Assembly: GCA_022705325.1 (NCBI GenBank)
Contig: JAKJER010000001.1
Location: 340,278 to 404,277, forward strand
Direction: 5' to 3'
DNA: 64,000 nt
DNA from: Planctomycetota bacterium
Lineage (GTDB): Bacteria; Planctomycetota; Phycisphaerae; SM23-33
This document shows positions 42,066 to 51,452 of the stretch, in pieces. Numbering within the stretch: position 1 is the first letter of the stretch; each line of letters begins with the position of its first letter. The notes below the pieces were generated by a model. That model was not told the origin of the DNA. It ran no database searches and saw nothing but the letters and a program-made list of their open reading frames with translations. A program made the translations under genes and the position numbers.

Positions 42066-42260
42066 ATGAAGATCACAGTCCACATCGATGACGGCATCCT
42101 CGCTAGGGCGCAAGAACTGACGGGTACGACCGATATCAACAAGCTGGTGGATATGGGGCTTGTAGCCTTGGCCGCTCGAGAAAGCGCGGCGCGCCTGGCA
42201 GAGTTCGGCGGAAGCGTAAGAAGGCTGAAAGACATTCCGCGGCGCCGTTTCGGGCGGTAA
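42066..42260 (+). CDS. VapB-type (type II) antitoxin, orphan
   Basis: 64 residues: MKITVHIDDGILARAQELTG, then TDINKLVDMGLVALAARES and a basic, Arg-rich C-terminus (VRRLKDIPRRRFGR). The start strand, the helix and the length match VapB ribbon-helix-helix antitoxins of the DUF2191 type, which bind their own promoter and neutralise a PIN-domain RNase (VapC). The next gene is a glycoside hydrolase and no PIN-domain frame lies within the following bases, so the toxin is absent here. It could be a decayed module or an antidote acting in trans. Upstream bases 42011-42030 carry two GATTTTC repeats. Confidence 0.75.
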   Translation: MKITVHIDDGILARAQELTGTTDINKLVDMGLVALAARESAARLAEFGGSVRRLKDIPRRRFGR

Positions 42261-42332
42261 CCACGGTTTGGGGGCTTGTGTATCAGCGCACTCCTGCCGA
42301 CAATCTTCTCACGGACTGAGGAGGCCGAAGCT

Positions 42333-44675
42333 ATGCGAGACCTTCCGATCGTGATCGCGCTGCTGTCCGCAATCCCGGCCGCCGCCGCTCCGGCGGCTGA
42401 GCCGGACCTGCTGGGGCTGGCGCCCGCACCCGAAGCGACGCTGAACCTGCGCCTCAAGGCGCCCATCAACACCTGGGACGAGGCGATCCCCCTGGGCAAC
42501 GGCCTGCTGGGCGGGCTGCTGTGGGGCAAGGGCAACCTCATACGCCTCTCTCTGGATCGGGGCGACCTGTGGGATGAGCGCCCCGCCGCGGGCATCAAGC
42601 CGGAAGAGTTCAACTGGGCCCACATCATCTCGCTGGTCCGCGCGGGCAAGGCCGGCGAGGCCAACCGCATCATGGACTATCCTTACAGCCGCCCGCACCC
42701 GACCAAGCTGCCCGCGGGAAGGCTGGAGATCGAGTTGGAGGGGTCGGCGTCGGCAGAGAGCTTCGAGCTCGACTTCGCGTCCGCCCGCGGCATCGCGCAC
42801 CTGGACGGACAACGCCGACTGGAGGCGTTCTTCAGCGCCGAAAAGCCCGTGGCCATGATCCGCCTGCACGGCGCGAAGGTGAAGGCCCTCCGCCTGACCA
42901 CGCCGTTCGGCCGAAAGCAGGAAGGCGACAGCGGGCCGGACTCCGCGGCCGCCAAGGCGCTGGGCTATCCGCCGGCAGCGTTCGGCTCGGACGACAAGAC
43001 CCAGTGGTACGTCCAGCAGGCTGCCGACGGACTGAAGTACTGCGTCTGCGTGGGTCAGGCCCAGCGCCAGGGGCAGACCGAGTTGGCGATTACCGTCACG
43101 TCGTCGGCCGACGGCGCCGACTTCGCCGAGCAGGCCAAGAAACGCGTCGCCGCCGCCCTGGCCGGCGGGTTCGAGCACATGCTCGCCCCGCACGTTTCCT
43201 GGTGGAAGACTTTCTGGGCCCGCTCCGCCGTCGCCCTGCCTGCTACGGAGGAAGCCATCCTCCGCCAGTACTATCTCGTGCGATATTTCTATGGAGCCGC
43301 GTCGCGGCGCGGCTCGCCTCCCATGCCGCTCCAGGGCGTCTGGACGGCCGACAACGGCGGCCTGCCGCCCTGGAAGGGCGACTACCACAATGACCTCAAC
43401 ACGCAGATGACGTACATCGCCTACTACGCCGCCGGGCACTTCCATGAGGGCGCGTGCTTCTTGGATTACCTGTTCGACCGCCTGCCGACCTGGCGGGCCT
43501 TCGCGAAGGATTTCTACGGCGCACCGGGTGCCGCCATCCCCGGCGTGATGTCGCTGGCAGGCAGGCCGCTGGGCGGCTGGGGACAGTACAGCCTCTCGCC
43601 CACCATGGGCGCGTGGAACGCCCACCTGTTCTACCTGCACTGGCTCTACACCGGCGACGACGCCTTCCTCCGCGAGCGGGCCTGGCCCTTCTGTCGCGAG
43701 ATCGGCCTGTGCCTGTTCCACCTGCTCAAGGACGACGCCGACGGGCGACTCGTCCTGCCGCTGTCCAGCTCGCCCGAGATCCACAACAACTCCGCCCGGG
43801 CGTGGCTCGTGCCCAACACCAACTACGACCTGGCCTGCATGAAGATGCTCTTCCTGTCGCTGACGGAGATGGCCTCCGCCCTGGGCCGCTCCGACGACGC
43901 CAAGACCTGGCGCCAGGCAGCCGAGCGGCTGGGCGACTTCCACGTCAACGACCGCGGCGAGCTGAAGCTCGACCGGCGCGAGGACCTCGCCGAGAGCCAT
44001 CGCCACCTCTCGAACCTGATGGCGATCCATCCGTTCAACCTGATCACGGTGGACGGCGGCGAGGCGCAGCGGCGGATCCTCCGTGCGAGCTGCGAGCAGT
44101 GGGACCGCCTGGGGACCAAGGCGTGGTGCGGCTACAGCTTCTCGTGGATGGCCTGCCTGCGGGCCCGTGCGGGCGACGCGGAGGCGGCTGCGAAGTACCT
44201 GGACCTCTACGTCAGGGCGTTTGTGCTGCGCAACGGCTTCCACGCCAACGGCGACCAGACACGCTCGGGCCTGTCGAACTTTACCTATCGCCCGTTCACA
44301 CTGGAGGGCAACTTCCTGGCCATGCAGGCCGTCCACGAGATGCTGCTCCAGAGCTGGAGCGCCGCGCCGGGCGAGCCGCACAGCGGCGTGATCCGCATCT
44401 TCCCCGCCTTGCCCGCACGCATGGCCCGCGCCGAGTTCCGCGACCTGTGCGCCGAGGGCGGGCACGTCGTCTCCGCCCGGCGCGACGGTGGGCGCACGAC
44501 CTGGCTGCGGATCACCGCCGGGCGCGATGGTCCGCTCCGCATCGCCGACCCCTTCGCCGGCAAACCCGCCAGGTGGACCCTCGACGGGGCAGCGATCTCC
44601 CCCGCGCCGAACGCAGCCGGACAATACGAGATCGCGTTGAAGAAAGGCCAGGCCGTGGAAGCGGCTGCCAAGTGA
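42333..44675 (+). CDS. Exported GH95-family glycoside hydrolase (alpha-L-fucosidase-like)
   Basis: 780 residues from the ATG with GAGGAGG upstream; signal peptide (IVIALLSAIPAAAAPAA). The N-terminal GH95 beta-domain is shown by WDEAIPLGNGLLGGLLWG and LSLDRGDLWDERP. The (alpha/alpha)6 catalytic domain includes YHNDLNTQMTYIAYY, matching the NxNxQM active-site segment of GH95, and LSSSPEIHNN and WAGG-like turns. The C-terminal domain has IRIFPALPARM and the EGGHVVSARRDGG pattern. It would release alpha-L-fucose (or galactose) from glycans in the periplasm. With the two sulfatases and the sugar importer this suggests use of fucose-containing sulfated polymers. A start at 42276 lacks a ribosome site. 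Confidence 0.9.
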   Translation: MRDLPIVIALLSAIPAAAAPAAEPDLLGLAPAPEATLNLRLKAPINTWDEAIPLGNGLLGGLLWGKGNLIRLSLDRGDLWDERPAAGIKPEEFNWAHIISLVRAGKAGEANRIMDYPYSRPHPTKLPAGRLEIELEGSASAESFELDFASARGIAHLDGQRRLEAFFSAEKPVAMIRLHGAKVKALRLTTPFGRKQEGDSGPDSAAAKALGYPPAAFGSDDKTQWYVQQAADGLKYCVCVGQAQRQGQTELAITVTSSADGADFAEQAKKRVAAALAGGFEHMLAPHVSWWKTFWARSAVALPATEEAILRQYYLVRYFYGAASRRGSPPMPLQGVWTADNGGLPPWKGDYHNDLNTQMTYIAYYAAGHFHEGACFLDYLFDRLPTWRAFAKDFYGAPGAAIPGVMSLAGRPLGGWGQYSLSPTMGAWNAHLFYLHWLYTGDDAFLRERAWPFCREIGLCLFHLLKDDADGRLVLPLSSSPEIHNNSARAWLVPNTNYDLACMKMLFLSLTEMASALGRSDDAKTWRQAAERLGDFHVNDRGELKLDRREDLAESHRHLSNLMAIHPFNLITVDGGEAQRRILRASCEQWDRLGTKAWCGYSFSWMACLRARAGDAEAAAKYLDLYVRAFVLRNGFHANGDQTRSGLSNFTYRPFTLEGNFLAMQAVHEMLLQSWSAAPGEPHSGVIRIFPALPARMARAEFRDLCAEGGHVVSARRDGGRTTWLRITAGRDGPLRIADPFAGKPARWTLDGAAISPAPNAAGQYEIALKKGQAVEAAAK

Positions 44676-44685
44676 AAGCGCAGAG

Positions 44686-44952
44686 TCAGCCCAGGATCAT
44701 CTTGATCACCGCGAAGAGGATGCAGCCGGCGCCGGCGACGATGCGGATGATCGCTAACGCCTTCCCGTGCGTTCCTTCGACGACCTTGCCGCGCTTGCTG
44801 TAGGCCACGCCTTTCTTCAGTTCGTAGAGTCCCCACCCTCCGACGGCCAACCCGATCAGGAGGAAGACCCCGCCCAGGACGAGGGGGTTCTCACTGAGCC
44901 ACCGGTTGAGTTCTTCGTTACCGCGCCGGGCGAGCAAGAATAGCAGATCCAT
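44686..44952 (-). CDS. Small two-span membrane protein
   Basis: 88 residues. Two hydrophobic segments (PLVLGGVFLLIGLAVGGWGLY and AIIRIVAGAGCILFAVIKMIL) flank a short basic loop (KKGVAYSKRGKVVEG). GAGG lies at proper distance from the ATG. Function unknown; the length and topology resemble small helper proteins of the envelope. It is convergent with the GH95 gene (ten-base gap). Confidence 0.65.
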   Translation of the reverse strand: MDLLFLLARRGNEELNRWLSENPLVLGGVFLLIGLAVGGWGLYELKKGVAYSKRGKVVEGTHGKALAIIRIVAGAGCILFAVIKMILG

Positions 44953-45217
44953 GTGCGCCTCTTCACGAAAGATGAATTATGTTCGTCGGGGGTGGCTGAC
45001 CGCCCGGTGCGGCAGCCTCTACCGGCATCAGCCGGGTGAACATCTCAGCATATGGCTTCAAGCCGTGGTGTCAAATATTACGGCCGACATCGCGGACTGA
45101 GTTATGACGGCCTTGGAGGCGCATGTGCCCGCCCAGGCAGGCCAACAGCCTCAACGACTGCAAGCAAGATGCGCCGCGTTTTGCTCATGCCAGTCATCTC
45201 AGGCCCCGGCGCGATCT

Positions 45218-46450
45218 TCATCCCCCGTCTGGTCGGTCCGTGCTGTCGGGCCGGGTGGTTGCGGGGTTGGTGCGCGGGGTCAGACGGGCCTGGATCTCCT
45301 GTCGGGCGGCCAGGTCGACCTGTCCGGCGTCGTGGTCGGCGTAGCCTTTGAGGCGGAAGCTCACCCGCGTGGCACGGGCGGGCAGGTCGGGGATGGTGCA
45401 GGGCGTGGTGTAGGGCTTGCCGCTGGGGTCGAGGACGGGCCGGCCGTCCAGGATGATGGTGGCCTCGAACGGCTCGCTGACGAAGTTGACGTACACTCGC
45501 ACCGGGGCGCCGGTCCAGTAGTAGAGGAGAGCTCCCCCGGCCGCCAGCAGGGCGATGACGCCCACGACGACGCGCCGGCGAGTGAGGCGTGGGCCCTTCG
45601 CCCGGGCGGGGCGGATCGGCGGGACGCCCTTCTCCAGGGCGGCGAGCATCTCGTCGGCGTTGGCGAACCGGTCCGCTGCCATCGGCTGGCAGGCCTTCAG
45701 GACCACGCGGTTGAGGGCTGCGGCGGACTTTGTCCCGGCTGCCTGCGCCATCGGGCCCAGGCGGGGGAACGCCTCGGCGGGCAGGCCGGTGATCATCTGG
45801 TAAAGGACCAGCCCGGCGGCGTACACGTCGGCGCCGGCGTCCATCCTGCCATCGGGCGGGAAGTAGCCGGGCGTGCCCACCCGCGAGACGCTGCCTTGTG
45901 TATAGGTCAGCAGGCCGAAGTCGGCCAGCTTGAGCTGCCCGCCGACGAACACGCAGTTGGAGGGCTTGACGTCGCGGTGGGCCAGGCCCGCCTGGTGGAC
46001 GGCCCGCAGAGCGGCCAGGAGTTGGCGGGACAGGTCGAGCGCCTCGCCGGGCGGCAGGGGCCCGTCCGCCAACCGCTCGGCCAGCGTGGCCGGGCGATAC
46101 GACGGGGAATCCGACGCGGGCGAGCCCGAGACGTCGTCGGCCAGGTCCATCGTGTAATAGAGGAACCCGCCCGCCTGCCCCACGTGATGGATGGCCAGGA
46201 GGTTCTCGTGTCCCTTTCGCATGGCCGTCTCGTAGCGGACCAGGGCTGCGATCTCTCGCTCGCCGCCGAAGCTTTCGAGGCGGACGGTCTTGACGGCCAG
46301 CAGGCGCCCCGTGACGCGGTTGCGGGCCAGGTGGACCTGCCCGTATCCGCCGCTGCCGATGACGCGAAGCAGCTCCAGGTCCGGGATGTCCGGCGGGGCG
46401 GGGGCGTGGCTGGCGGGCGGCCCCTGTGTGCTGGCGTCGCGGTCGATCAT
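45218..46450 (-). CDS. Membrane Ser/Thr protein kinase with extracytoplasmic PEGA-like domain
   Basis: 410 residues. The cytoplasmic Hanks-type kinase domain (~22-290) has the P-loop IGSGGYGQVHLA, Lys54 in AVKTV, the catalytic HRDVKPSN (158-165), DFG in LADFGLL and GTPGYFPPDG in the activation segment. A Lys/Arg-rich linker and one membrane span (VVVGVIALLAAGGALLYYW, ~305-325) lead to a C-terminal PEGA-like domain outside the membrane (FEATIILDGRPVLDPSGK). It would sense an envelope signal and phosphorylate a partner. The start codon overlaps the sigma-factor stop (ATGA), so the two are translationally coupled. The kinase shares its PEGA-type module with the first gene of the divergent operon. 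Confidence 0.93.
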   Translation of the reverse strand: MIDRDASTQGPPASHAPAPPDIPDLELLRVIGSGGYGQVHLARNRVTGRLLAVKTVRLESFGGEREIAALVRYETAMRKGHENLLAIHHVGQAGGFLYYTMDLADDVSGSPASDSPSYRPATLAERLADGPLPPGEALDLSRQLLAALRAVHQAGLAHRDVKPSNCVFVGGQLKLADFGLLTYTQGSVSRVGTPGYFPPDGRMDAGADVYAAGLVLYQMITGLPAEAFPRLGPMAQAAGTKSAAALNRVVLKACQPMAADRFANADEMLAALEKGVPPIRPARAKGPRLTRRRVVVGVIALLAAGGALLYYWTGAPVRVYVNFVSEPFEATIILDGRPVLDPSGKPYTTPCTIPDLPARATRVSFRLKGYADHDAGQVDLAARQEIQARLTPRTNPATTRPDSTDRPDGG

Positions 46451-47142
46451 GACATCCCCCTGGAGCGGCTCAGGCTCGCCTCGACCCTGGTCGCCATGGT
46501 CCGGCAGACCGACGGCGGGGGGTAGGCCTCCAGCGCCCGGCGGACCCGCTCGTCCAGCGTTCCGTCCGCGGCATAGCTGCCGGTCAACTCTCGCAGCCGG
46601 GCCATCACCCGCTTGTGGGCCTGGTAGACGGCATTGCGCGACAGGGAAGTCATCTCGGCTGCCCGGGCGGCGTCCATCCCGTGCAGGCAGATCAACTCGA
46701 AGGCCTGGTAGGTTTCGGGTCGGACCTCCTGGCGGACAACGTCCAGGACGGCCTGGAGAAGGGTGCACTCGAAGGCGCGGTCCCAGGCCTGCTGGGGGTC
46801 TTCGTCCGCCTGTCGCGCGTCGTCGCCGGGCGGCGCGTCCGGGGGATCCTTGTGCTGGCGGGCCTCGCTGCGGCGGTGAAGGGCGAGCTTCTGGCGGACG
46901 ATGGTGAACAACCAGTTGCGGAACCTGCCCCGGCTGGGGTCGTAGCGAAAAACCTGCCGCTGTTCGAACACGCTGCACACGGCCTGCTGGACGACCTCCT
47001 CGGCGGTGTTGTCGGAGCATCCCTGCCCGCGGGCGAACAGGAACATGCCCCGCCAGTAGCGGTCGAAGAACTCTCTCCAGGCCAGCGCGTCGCCGGCGTC
47101 GGCGAGTCGTTCAAGCAATCCGGGCTGTGTCTGAGGGTCCAC
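46447..47142 (-). CDS. ECF-type RNA polymerase sigma factor
   Basis: 231 residues from a GTG with GGGAG seven bases upstream. Sigma region 2 is seen in AWREFFDRYWRGMFLFARG...TAEEVVQQAVCSVFEQRQVF and RFRNWLFTIVRQKLALH. Region 4 is in RPETYQAFELICLHGMDAARAAEMTSLSRNAVYQAHKRVMARL. A ~45-residue C-terminal extension follows (DERVRRALEAYPPP). No anti-sigma gene is adjacent; instead the next gene is a Ser/Thr kinase overlapping by four bases, as in the kinase-linked ECF groups of planctomycetes. It probably directs transcription of envelope genes, perhaps the divergent operon starting 166 bases away (inference). Confidence 0.93.
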   Translation of the reverse strand: MDPQTQPGLLERLADAGDALAWREFFDRYWRGMFLFARGQGCSDNTAEEVVQQAVCSVFEQRQVFRYDPSRGRFRNWLFTIVRQKLALHRRSEARQHKDPPDAPPGDDARQADEDPQQAWDRAFECTLLQAVLDVVRQEVRPETYQAFELICLHGMDAARAAEMTSLSRNAVYQAHKRVMARLRELTGSYAADGTLDERVRRALEAYPPPSVCRTMATRVEASLSRSRGMS

Positions 47143-47308
47143 CGTCGGGCTCCCGTTGGAGGGGATGCTATCGCGGCGGCGGAAAAATCTCAAGAACGCG
47201 CGACAGATTCCGCCGCGCGGGCGCATATACGGGGCGAAAGGACGCACAATCATGTTGATTGACACGGACAGCCCGGATAAAGTGACCCCGACCAGATGGG
47301 GGCATCGT

Positions 47309-48493
47309 ATGCGAATCAAAGCACTTATGCTGGCGGGGGTGTTGGCGGCGGGCTCGTGGGTCTCTGACGGGGCTGCGGCGCCTCCGGCCACCCGTCTGTA
47401 CGTCCGCACCATTCCCTCCGGGGCGACCGTGCAACTGGACGGCAAGGAACTGGGGCAGTCCGACGGCCTGTTCACCGTCCAGCCGGGCACGCACACCGTC
47501 CGCGTGGAACTGGACGGGCAAACGCCCCACGAGAGCCGGCTCGACGTGACGGCTGGGCAGATCACGAGGCTGGTGGTGGAGTTCCAGGCCCTGCCGGCGG
47601 CCTCCACCCGGCCCGGACGCGGCGAGGACGGCGGCGACGCCGGCGGACGGGCGCTGGCCGGCTGGCTCTCCCGGGCGGACGTGGACAGCCAGATCCGCCA
47701 GGCCATGCTGACCGTGCTCCGCCAGCATCCCGACCAGACCCGCTGGTCGGGGCGGTCGGGCGGGGTGCTGTTCGGCCTGGCGTGCAAGCGCATGCCCACC
47801 GGGCCCGCGGGCGACCAGGCGGGCCCGGCCGTCATGAACCTCACCCACCTGCTGGCCGTTCAGGAACTGCTCAAGGCCAAGTCACTGCTGGACCAGTACG
47901 CCTCGGCCGGGCTGACCGACGCCTCCACGCTGGGCCAGGCCCTGGCCCAGGCGGCCGGCAAGTTCCGCGTCGAAGGGGAGGTCAAGAGTTTCCACTTCAA
48001 GTCGGCGGTGCACGAGGGCTGGGCGACCGCCTACGTGCTGGCCCAGGAGCAGGACCTGGCCGCCCACCTTCAGACGCCCGCCTCGGTGGAGACGGTCCGC
48101 CTGGCCTACCGCGACGCGATGCACCTCCAGGCTCGCGAGCTGATGAAACGGGGCAACCACGCCGACGCCCTGCTCCTGTGGAAGCATCTGCATTCCCGCA
48201 AGCTCGTCTCCCAGGGGCTGTACCTGGACGCCGCCCGGTGCTTTGTCGGCCTGGGCCAGAAGGCCGACGCACTCCGCCTGCTGAGCGAGGCCGTCGACGC
48301 CTTTGCCGAAAGCGGCGCGGGCGAGTTCTTCGAGCAGGCGGGCGACCTCGCACTGACCATCGATCTGCCCGCTGCCCAGGAACTGGCCGAGAAAGCCTAC
48401 CGCCGGGCCTCGCAGGAACTGCTCAACGTTGTTACACCCGCCACCCAGCCGGCAGGCGACGTCCCGCTCGAGCCGGTAGAGAAACCTCAATAA
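47309..48493 (+). CDS. Exported PEGA-domain protein with helical repeat region
   Basis: 394 residues. The ATG at 47309 gives a compact signal peptide (IKALMLAGVLAAGSWVSDGAAA); an ATG at 47252 with AAAGGA upstream would add 19 residues and cannot be excluded. A PEGA domain (~27-85: RLYVRTIPSGATVQLDGKELG...GTHTVRVELDGQTP) is followed by an Ala/Leu-rich helical part with TPR-like pairs (NHADALLLWKHLHSRKLVSQ; RCFVGLGQKADALRLLSEAV). It is the first gene of a six-gene forward operon and faces the sigma/kinase pair, whose kinase also has a PEGA-like domain. Likely a periplasmic partner in sensing. Function unknown. Confidence 0.85.
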   Translation: MRIKALMLAGVLAAGSWVSDGAAAPPATRLYVRTIPSGATVQLDGKELGQSDGLFTVQPGTHTVRVELDGQTPHESRLDVTAGQITRLVVEFQALPAASTRPGRGEDGGDAGGRALAGWLSRADVDSQIRQAMLTVLRQHPDQTRWSGRSGGVLFGLACKRMPTGPAGDQAGPAVMNLTHLLAVQELLKAKSLLDQYASAGLTDASTLGQALAQAAGKFRVEGEVKSFHFKSAVHEGWATAYVLAQEQDLAAHLQTPASVETVRLAYRDAMHLQARELMKRGNHADALLLWKHLHSRKLVSQGLYLDAARCFVGLGQKADALRLLSEAVDAFAESGAGEFFEQAGDLALTIDLPAAQELAEKAYRRASQELLNVVTPATQPAGDVPLEPVEKPQ

Positions 48494-48518
48494 GCGCGAA
48501 CGCCAAAGGAGATCGATC

Positions 48519-49910
48519 ATGAAGACCCTCAAGAACATTGCCCTGACGTGTCTGCTGGCGACGATCCTGCCGCTGTGGGCCGGTTCGGCGCAAGCCCAGG
48601 TGACGGCCGACGACTTCCTGCCCCCCGTGCAGGGCGGACCGACCGACGTGAAGGAGGCCGCCAAGGTGAAGGTGGAAGGCAAGGTCGTCACGGCGGGCTC
48701 CGCCCAGGACGCCATGAACGCCGCCGCCCAACAAAACCAGAAGGAACTGGCTGGCGGCGACACCGCCGAAGTCGGCGCCAAGATGGTCAAGTTCCCCAGC
48801 GGGCTGGGGTTCGTTGCCACCGGGGCGGGCACGTACCGCACGATGGAGAACCCCACGGCCACCCGGATCGCCAAACGCCAGGCGTACGTCATTGCCTTCA
48901 CGCAGGCCAAGAAGAACCTGGCTGAGATCCTCGGCGGGCTGACCACCGAGGGCCAGGAAGAGATCCGCCAGGCTCTGTCGAACGTGAACCTGCCCCAGGA
49001 CGAGATGACCAACATCTCCACCCAGAGCGCCGAATCGCTGCGTCAGAGCGTGGCGATGATGCTGCGGGGCTTCGTGGTCTACGAGGTCCGCGACGACGCC
49101 TCGCAGAACACGGTGTACGTGACGATCGTGACCACGCCCAGGACTCGCGGGCGCCTGGCCAGGCCCGCGCCGCAGGCGGTCGAGGCCGACGACCTCCGCG
49201 AGGGGCTCAACCAGGTCATCGCCGAGGTCCGCTCGGGCCTGGCCCCGCCGGTCGGCGGGCGGATCATCACCATGCGAAAGACCGGCGAGACCGCGTTCGT
49301 CGGCTTCGGCAGCGTGGTCGTGCGGTCCAGCAAGAACTCCGCCGTCCAGGCCAAGCTCAACCTGGAGTCGCAGAAGATCGCCTCCATGCGGGCCAAGGAC
49401 GCCCTCTGCGGGCTGATCATCGGCGACAAAGCCACCTGGATGGGCAGCGTCAGCGAGTCCATGCACGACCAGGTCCAGGAGTACGAGACGCTCCAGAAGG
49501 ATGATCCGCTGGCCAAGGACAACCCCGGCGGCGTTCGCAAGCTCGAGCAGGCCCGCCAGACGTTCGTGGCGAAGATGGAATCCACCGACGTCTACCGCAG
49601 CGCCCGGCGCGGCGTCCTGCCGCCCGGCGTGAACACCAAGACCTGGTTCGACGGCGACCACGCCTGGGCCTACGGCATGAGCGTCTATGTGCCCAGTCTC
49701 ACCAACGCCGCCGCCGCCACCGCCAAGGATATGGCCGAGAGCAAGATCCTCCAGCCGGTCAACCCGAACGCCGCCCCCGGCGGCTCCGGCGGAACTCGCA
49801 CGCCCGGCGGCAGCGGATTCACCGACGAGAACAACCCCAACATCAAGCGCCCCAGCCCCGCCACCAAGCCCGGCCCGACCGGAAAGGTCGGAGACGACAA
49901 GGACCTGTAG
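48519..49910 (+). CDS. Exported LPP20/FlgT-like protein of unknown function
   Basis: 463 residues with signal peptide (NIALTCLLATILPLWAGSAQA) and AAAGGAG before the ATG. The middle region begins FVATGAGTYRTMENPTATRI, then AKRQAYVIAFTQAKKNLAEIL and SLRQSVAMMLRGFVVYEV with VYVTIVTTPRTRG. That is the helix-strand order of LPP20-type lipoproteins and of the FlgT N-terminal domain, and echoes the block shared by the four paralogs downstream. Residues ~400-463 are Pro/Gly/Thr-rich and disordered. It sits 25 bases after the PEGA gene and probably belongs to the same operon. Confidence 0.82.
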   Translation: MKTLKNIALTCLLATILPLWAGSAQAQVTADDFLPPVQGGPTDVKEAAKVKVEGKVVTAGSAQDAMNAAAQQNQKELAGGDTAEVGAKMVKFPSGLGFVATGAGTYRTMENPTATRIAKRQAYVIAFTQAKKNLAEILGGLTTEGQEEIRQALSNVNLPQDEMTNISTQSAESLRQSVAMMLRGFVVYEVRDDASQNTVYVTIVTTPRTRGRLARPAPQAVEADDLREGLNQVIAEVRSGLAPPVGGRIITMRKTGETAFVGFGSVVVRSSKNSAVQAKLNLESQKIASMRAKDALCGLIIGDKATWMGSVSESMHDQVQEYETLQKDDPLAKDNPGGVRKLEQARQTFVAKMESTDVYRSARRGVLPPGVNTKTWFDGDHAWAYGMSVYVPSLTNAAAATAKDMAESKILQPVNPNAAPGGSGGTRTPGGSGFTDENNPNIKRPSPATKPGPTGKVGDDKDL

Positions 49911-49963
49911 GTCGCGCGGCCAGGCGACACTCGCACCCGACCTCGGCCCGAAAGGAGACTGCA

Positions 49964-51397
49964 ATGATTCGCGGCATGGCAACTACGGCGTGGCTGATCC
50001 TCTTCTTGGCTGCGGCCACAGTCCAGGCGGATGTGCTGGTGACCAGAACCGGGACCGAGTATGAGGGCCAAGTCGTCGAGAGAGGTGACAACTACGAGCT
50101 GACCCGCCCGGACGGGAAGAAAATGACCTTTCCGAAGGCGGCCGTTCGCGAGGTGCAGAGGCGGGAGTTGGCCTCACCTGCGGAGAAGACCCCGCCGGCC
50201 GGGCCGCGCCCGTCGACTCCGCGGGCGGGGTCGACGCCCGGTGCCGAGGTGACAGTGGATCTGGGCGACATGGTTGGGCCCGCTGCCGGCAAAGACGGCC
50301 AGAAGAAGGACGGCGAAAAGAAGCCGGACGAGAAGCTGATGGAGGTCGCCGCGACTGGGGTGGCCGTCGATGCGGAGAAGGCCGTCCAGGCGGCATTCTC
50401 CCAGGCCATTGAGCAGGCGGTTGGCGTACTGGTGGACGCCGAGACGCTGGTCAAGAACGAACAGGTGGTCCATGACCAGATCCTCACCTTCAGCCGGGGC
50501 TTCGTGCGGACGTTTGAAGTCGTGCGCAGATGGGAGCAGGACGGGCTGCACCACGCGCGAATCAAGGCCCTGGTGGAAGTGGGCAAGCTGTCGGAGAAAC
50601 TCCGGGGCCAGAAGATCGCCGTCCGCGAGGTGCCGGGCGAGCTGCTGTACCGCCAGGTGACCTTCGACATTCAGAACGAGAAACAGGCCGTGGAGATGTT
50701 CCAGAAGGCCATGGACGCCTTCCAACTGGACGGGCTGACCAAGGTGAAGATCGAAGGCAAGCCGGATGTGGTGGAGAAGGATGATATCCAGGTCACGCTG
50801 CGCGTGAACGTGTCGATGGTGCCGGACATGGTCGCCTGGGCCAAGTTCCTCCAGGACCTCGAACCCCTGCTTGCGAAACTGTCCTCGGGAACGGATGTCT
50901 TGACCTTGAGAATGGGCGAGGCCTACGGCGGGTTCATGTTCAGTGACGCTATCGAGGAATACAAGAAGATTGAGAAACGCCTGGGAAAGGAGGCCTCGCT
51001 GCTGCTGAACGTTTTCAAGGGCATGAATGGGAAGGGCAATATCACGTATTGGAAGGTGTATAAAATCAGTGCTCCCCTTGCGGAGGCTCTTTGCGATATC
51101 GGGAAGCGGACCTACCGGCTGCACGTCGCACTGGAGGACGCAGGCGGAAACGAGTTGGCGGCTGAGCCGATCGACGTGCTGCGATGGAGCAACTCGCACG
51201 AAGCGCAGCCTTACTTCTATACGAGTTGGCGGGTGGAAGGCCATTTTATCGGGCCCCTCCTGTTCTGGAAGACAAATGCAGAGCGGTTCTACTGCTACCC
51301 GGCGTTGCAGGAGTGCAGGGTCAAGGTGCCGGTGGACAAACTGCGAAACGTCAAGAAGGTGACCGCCAGTTTGCGCCCCAAGTGGAAGACGAAGTAG
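49964..51397 (+). CDS. Exported paralog 1 of a tandem family, with SH3-like N-terminal domain
   Basis: 477 residues with a signal peptide ending TVQA. An SH3/LSm-like beta domain (~24-70: VLVTRTGTEYEGQVVERGDN) and a disordered Pro/Lys-rich linker (~72-120) precede the family block (~127-250). The block has ATGVAVDAEKAVQAAF, AIEQAVGVLVDAETLVKN, ILTFSRGFVRTFEV, DGLHHARIKALVEVGKL and PGELLYRQVTFDI, then a second conserved region with VKIEGKPDVVEKDD. This resembles the FlgT-N/LPP20 fold but no catalytic residue is evident. AAAGGAG precedes the ATG. Of the four paralogs only this one carries the extra N-terminal domain. Confidence 0.8.
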   Translation: MIRGMATTAWLILFLAAATVQADVLVTRTGTEYEGQVVERGDNYELTRPDGKKMTFPKAAVREVQRRELASPAEKTPPAGPRPSTPRAGSTPGAEVTVDLGDMVGPAAGKDGQKKDGEKKPDEKLMEVAATGVAVDAEKAVQAAFSQAIEQAVGVLVDAETLVKNEQVVHDQILTFSRGFVRTFEVVRRWEQDGLHHARIKALVEVGKLSEKLRGQKIAVREVPGELLYRQVTFDIQNEKQAVEMFQKAMDAFQLDGLTKVKIEGKPDVVEKDDIQVTLRVNVSMVPDMVAWAKFLQDLEPLLAKLSSGTDVLTLRMGEAYGGFMFSDAIEEYKKIEKRLGKEASLLLNVFKGMNGKGNITYWKVYKISAPLAEALCDIGKRTYRLHVALEDAGGNELAAEPIDVLRWSNSHEAQPYFYTSWRVEGHFIGPLLFWKTNAERFYCYPALQECRVKVPVDKLRNVKKVTASLRPKWKTK

Positions 51398-51452
51398 ATG
51401 CCGTGGCGGCACCTGACGGCCTACCGGCGGTCAAGAGAATAAAGGATACGTT

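Noticed and set aside
47259..47288. TTGACA as the promoter of the paralog operon
   Set aside because: The correctly spaced -10 position is GTGACC, not a usable box, and TTGACA lies within the possible longer reading frame of the PEGA gene.
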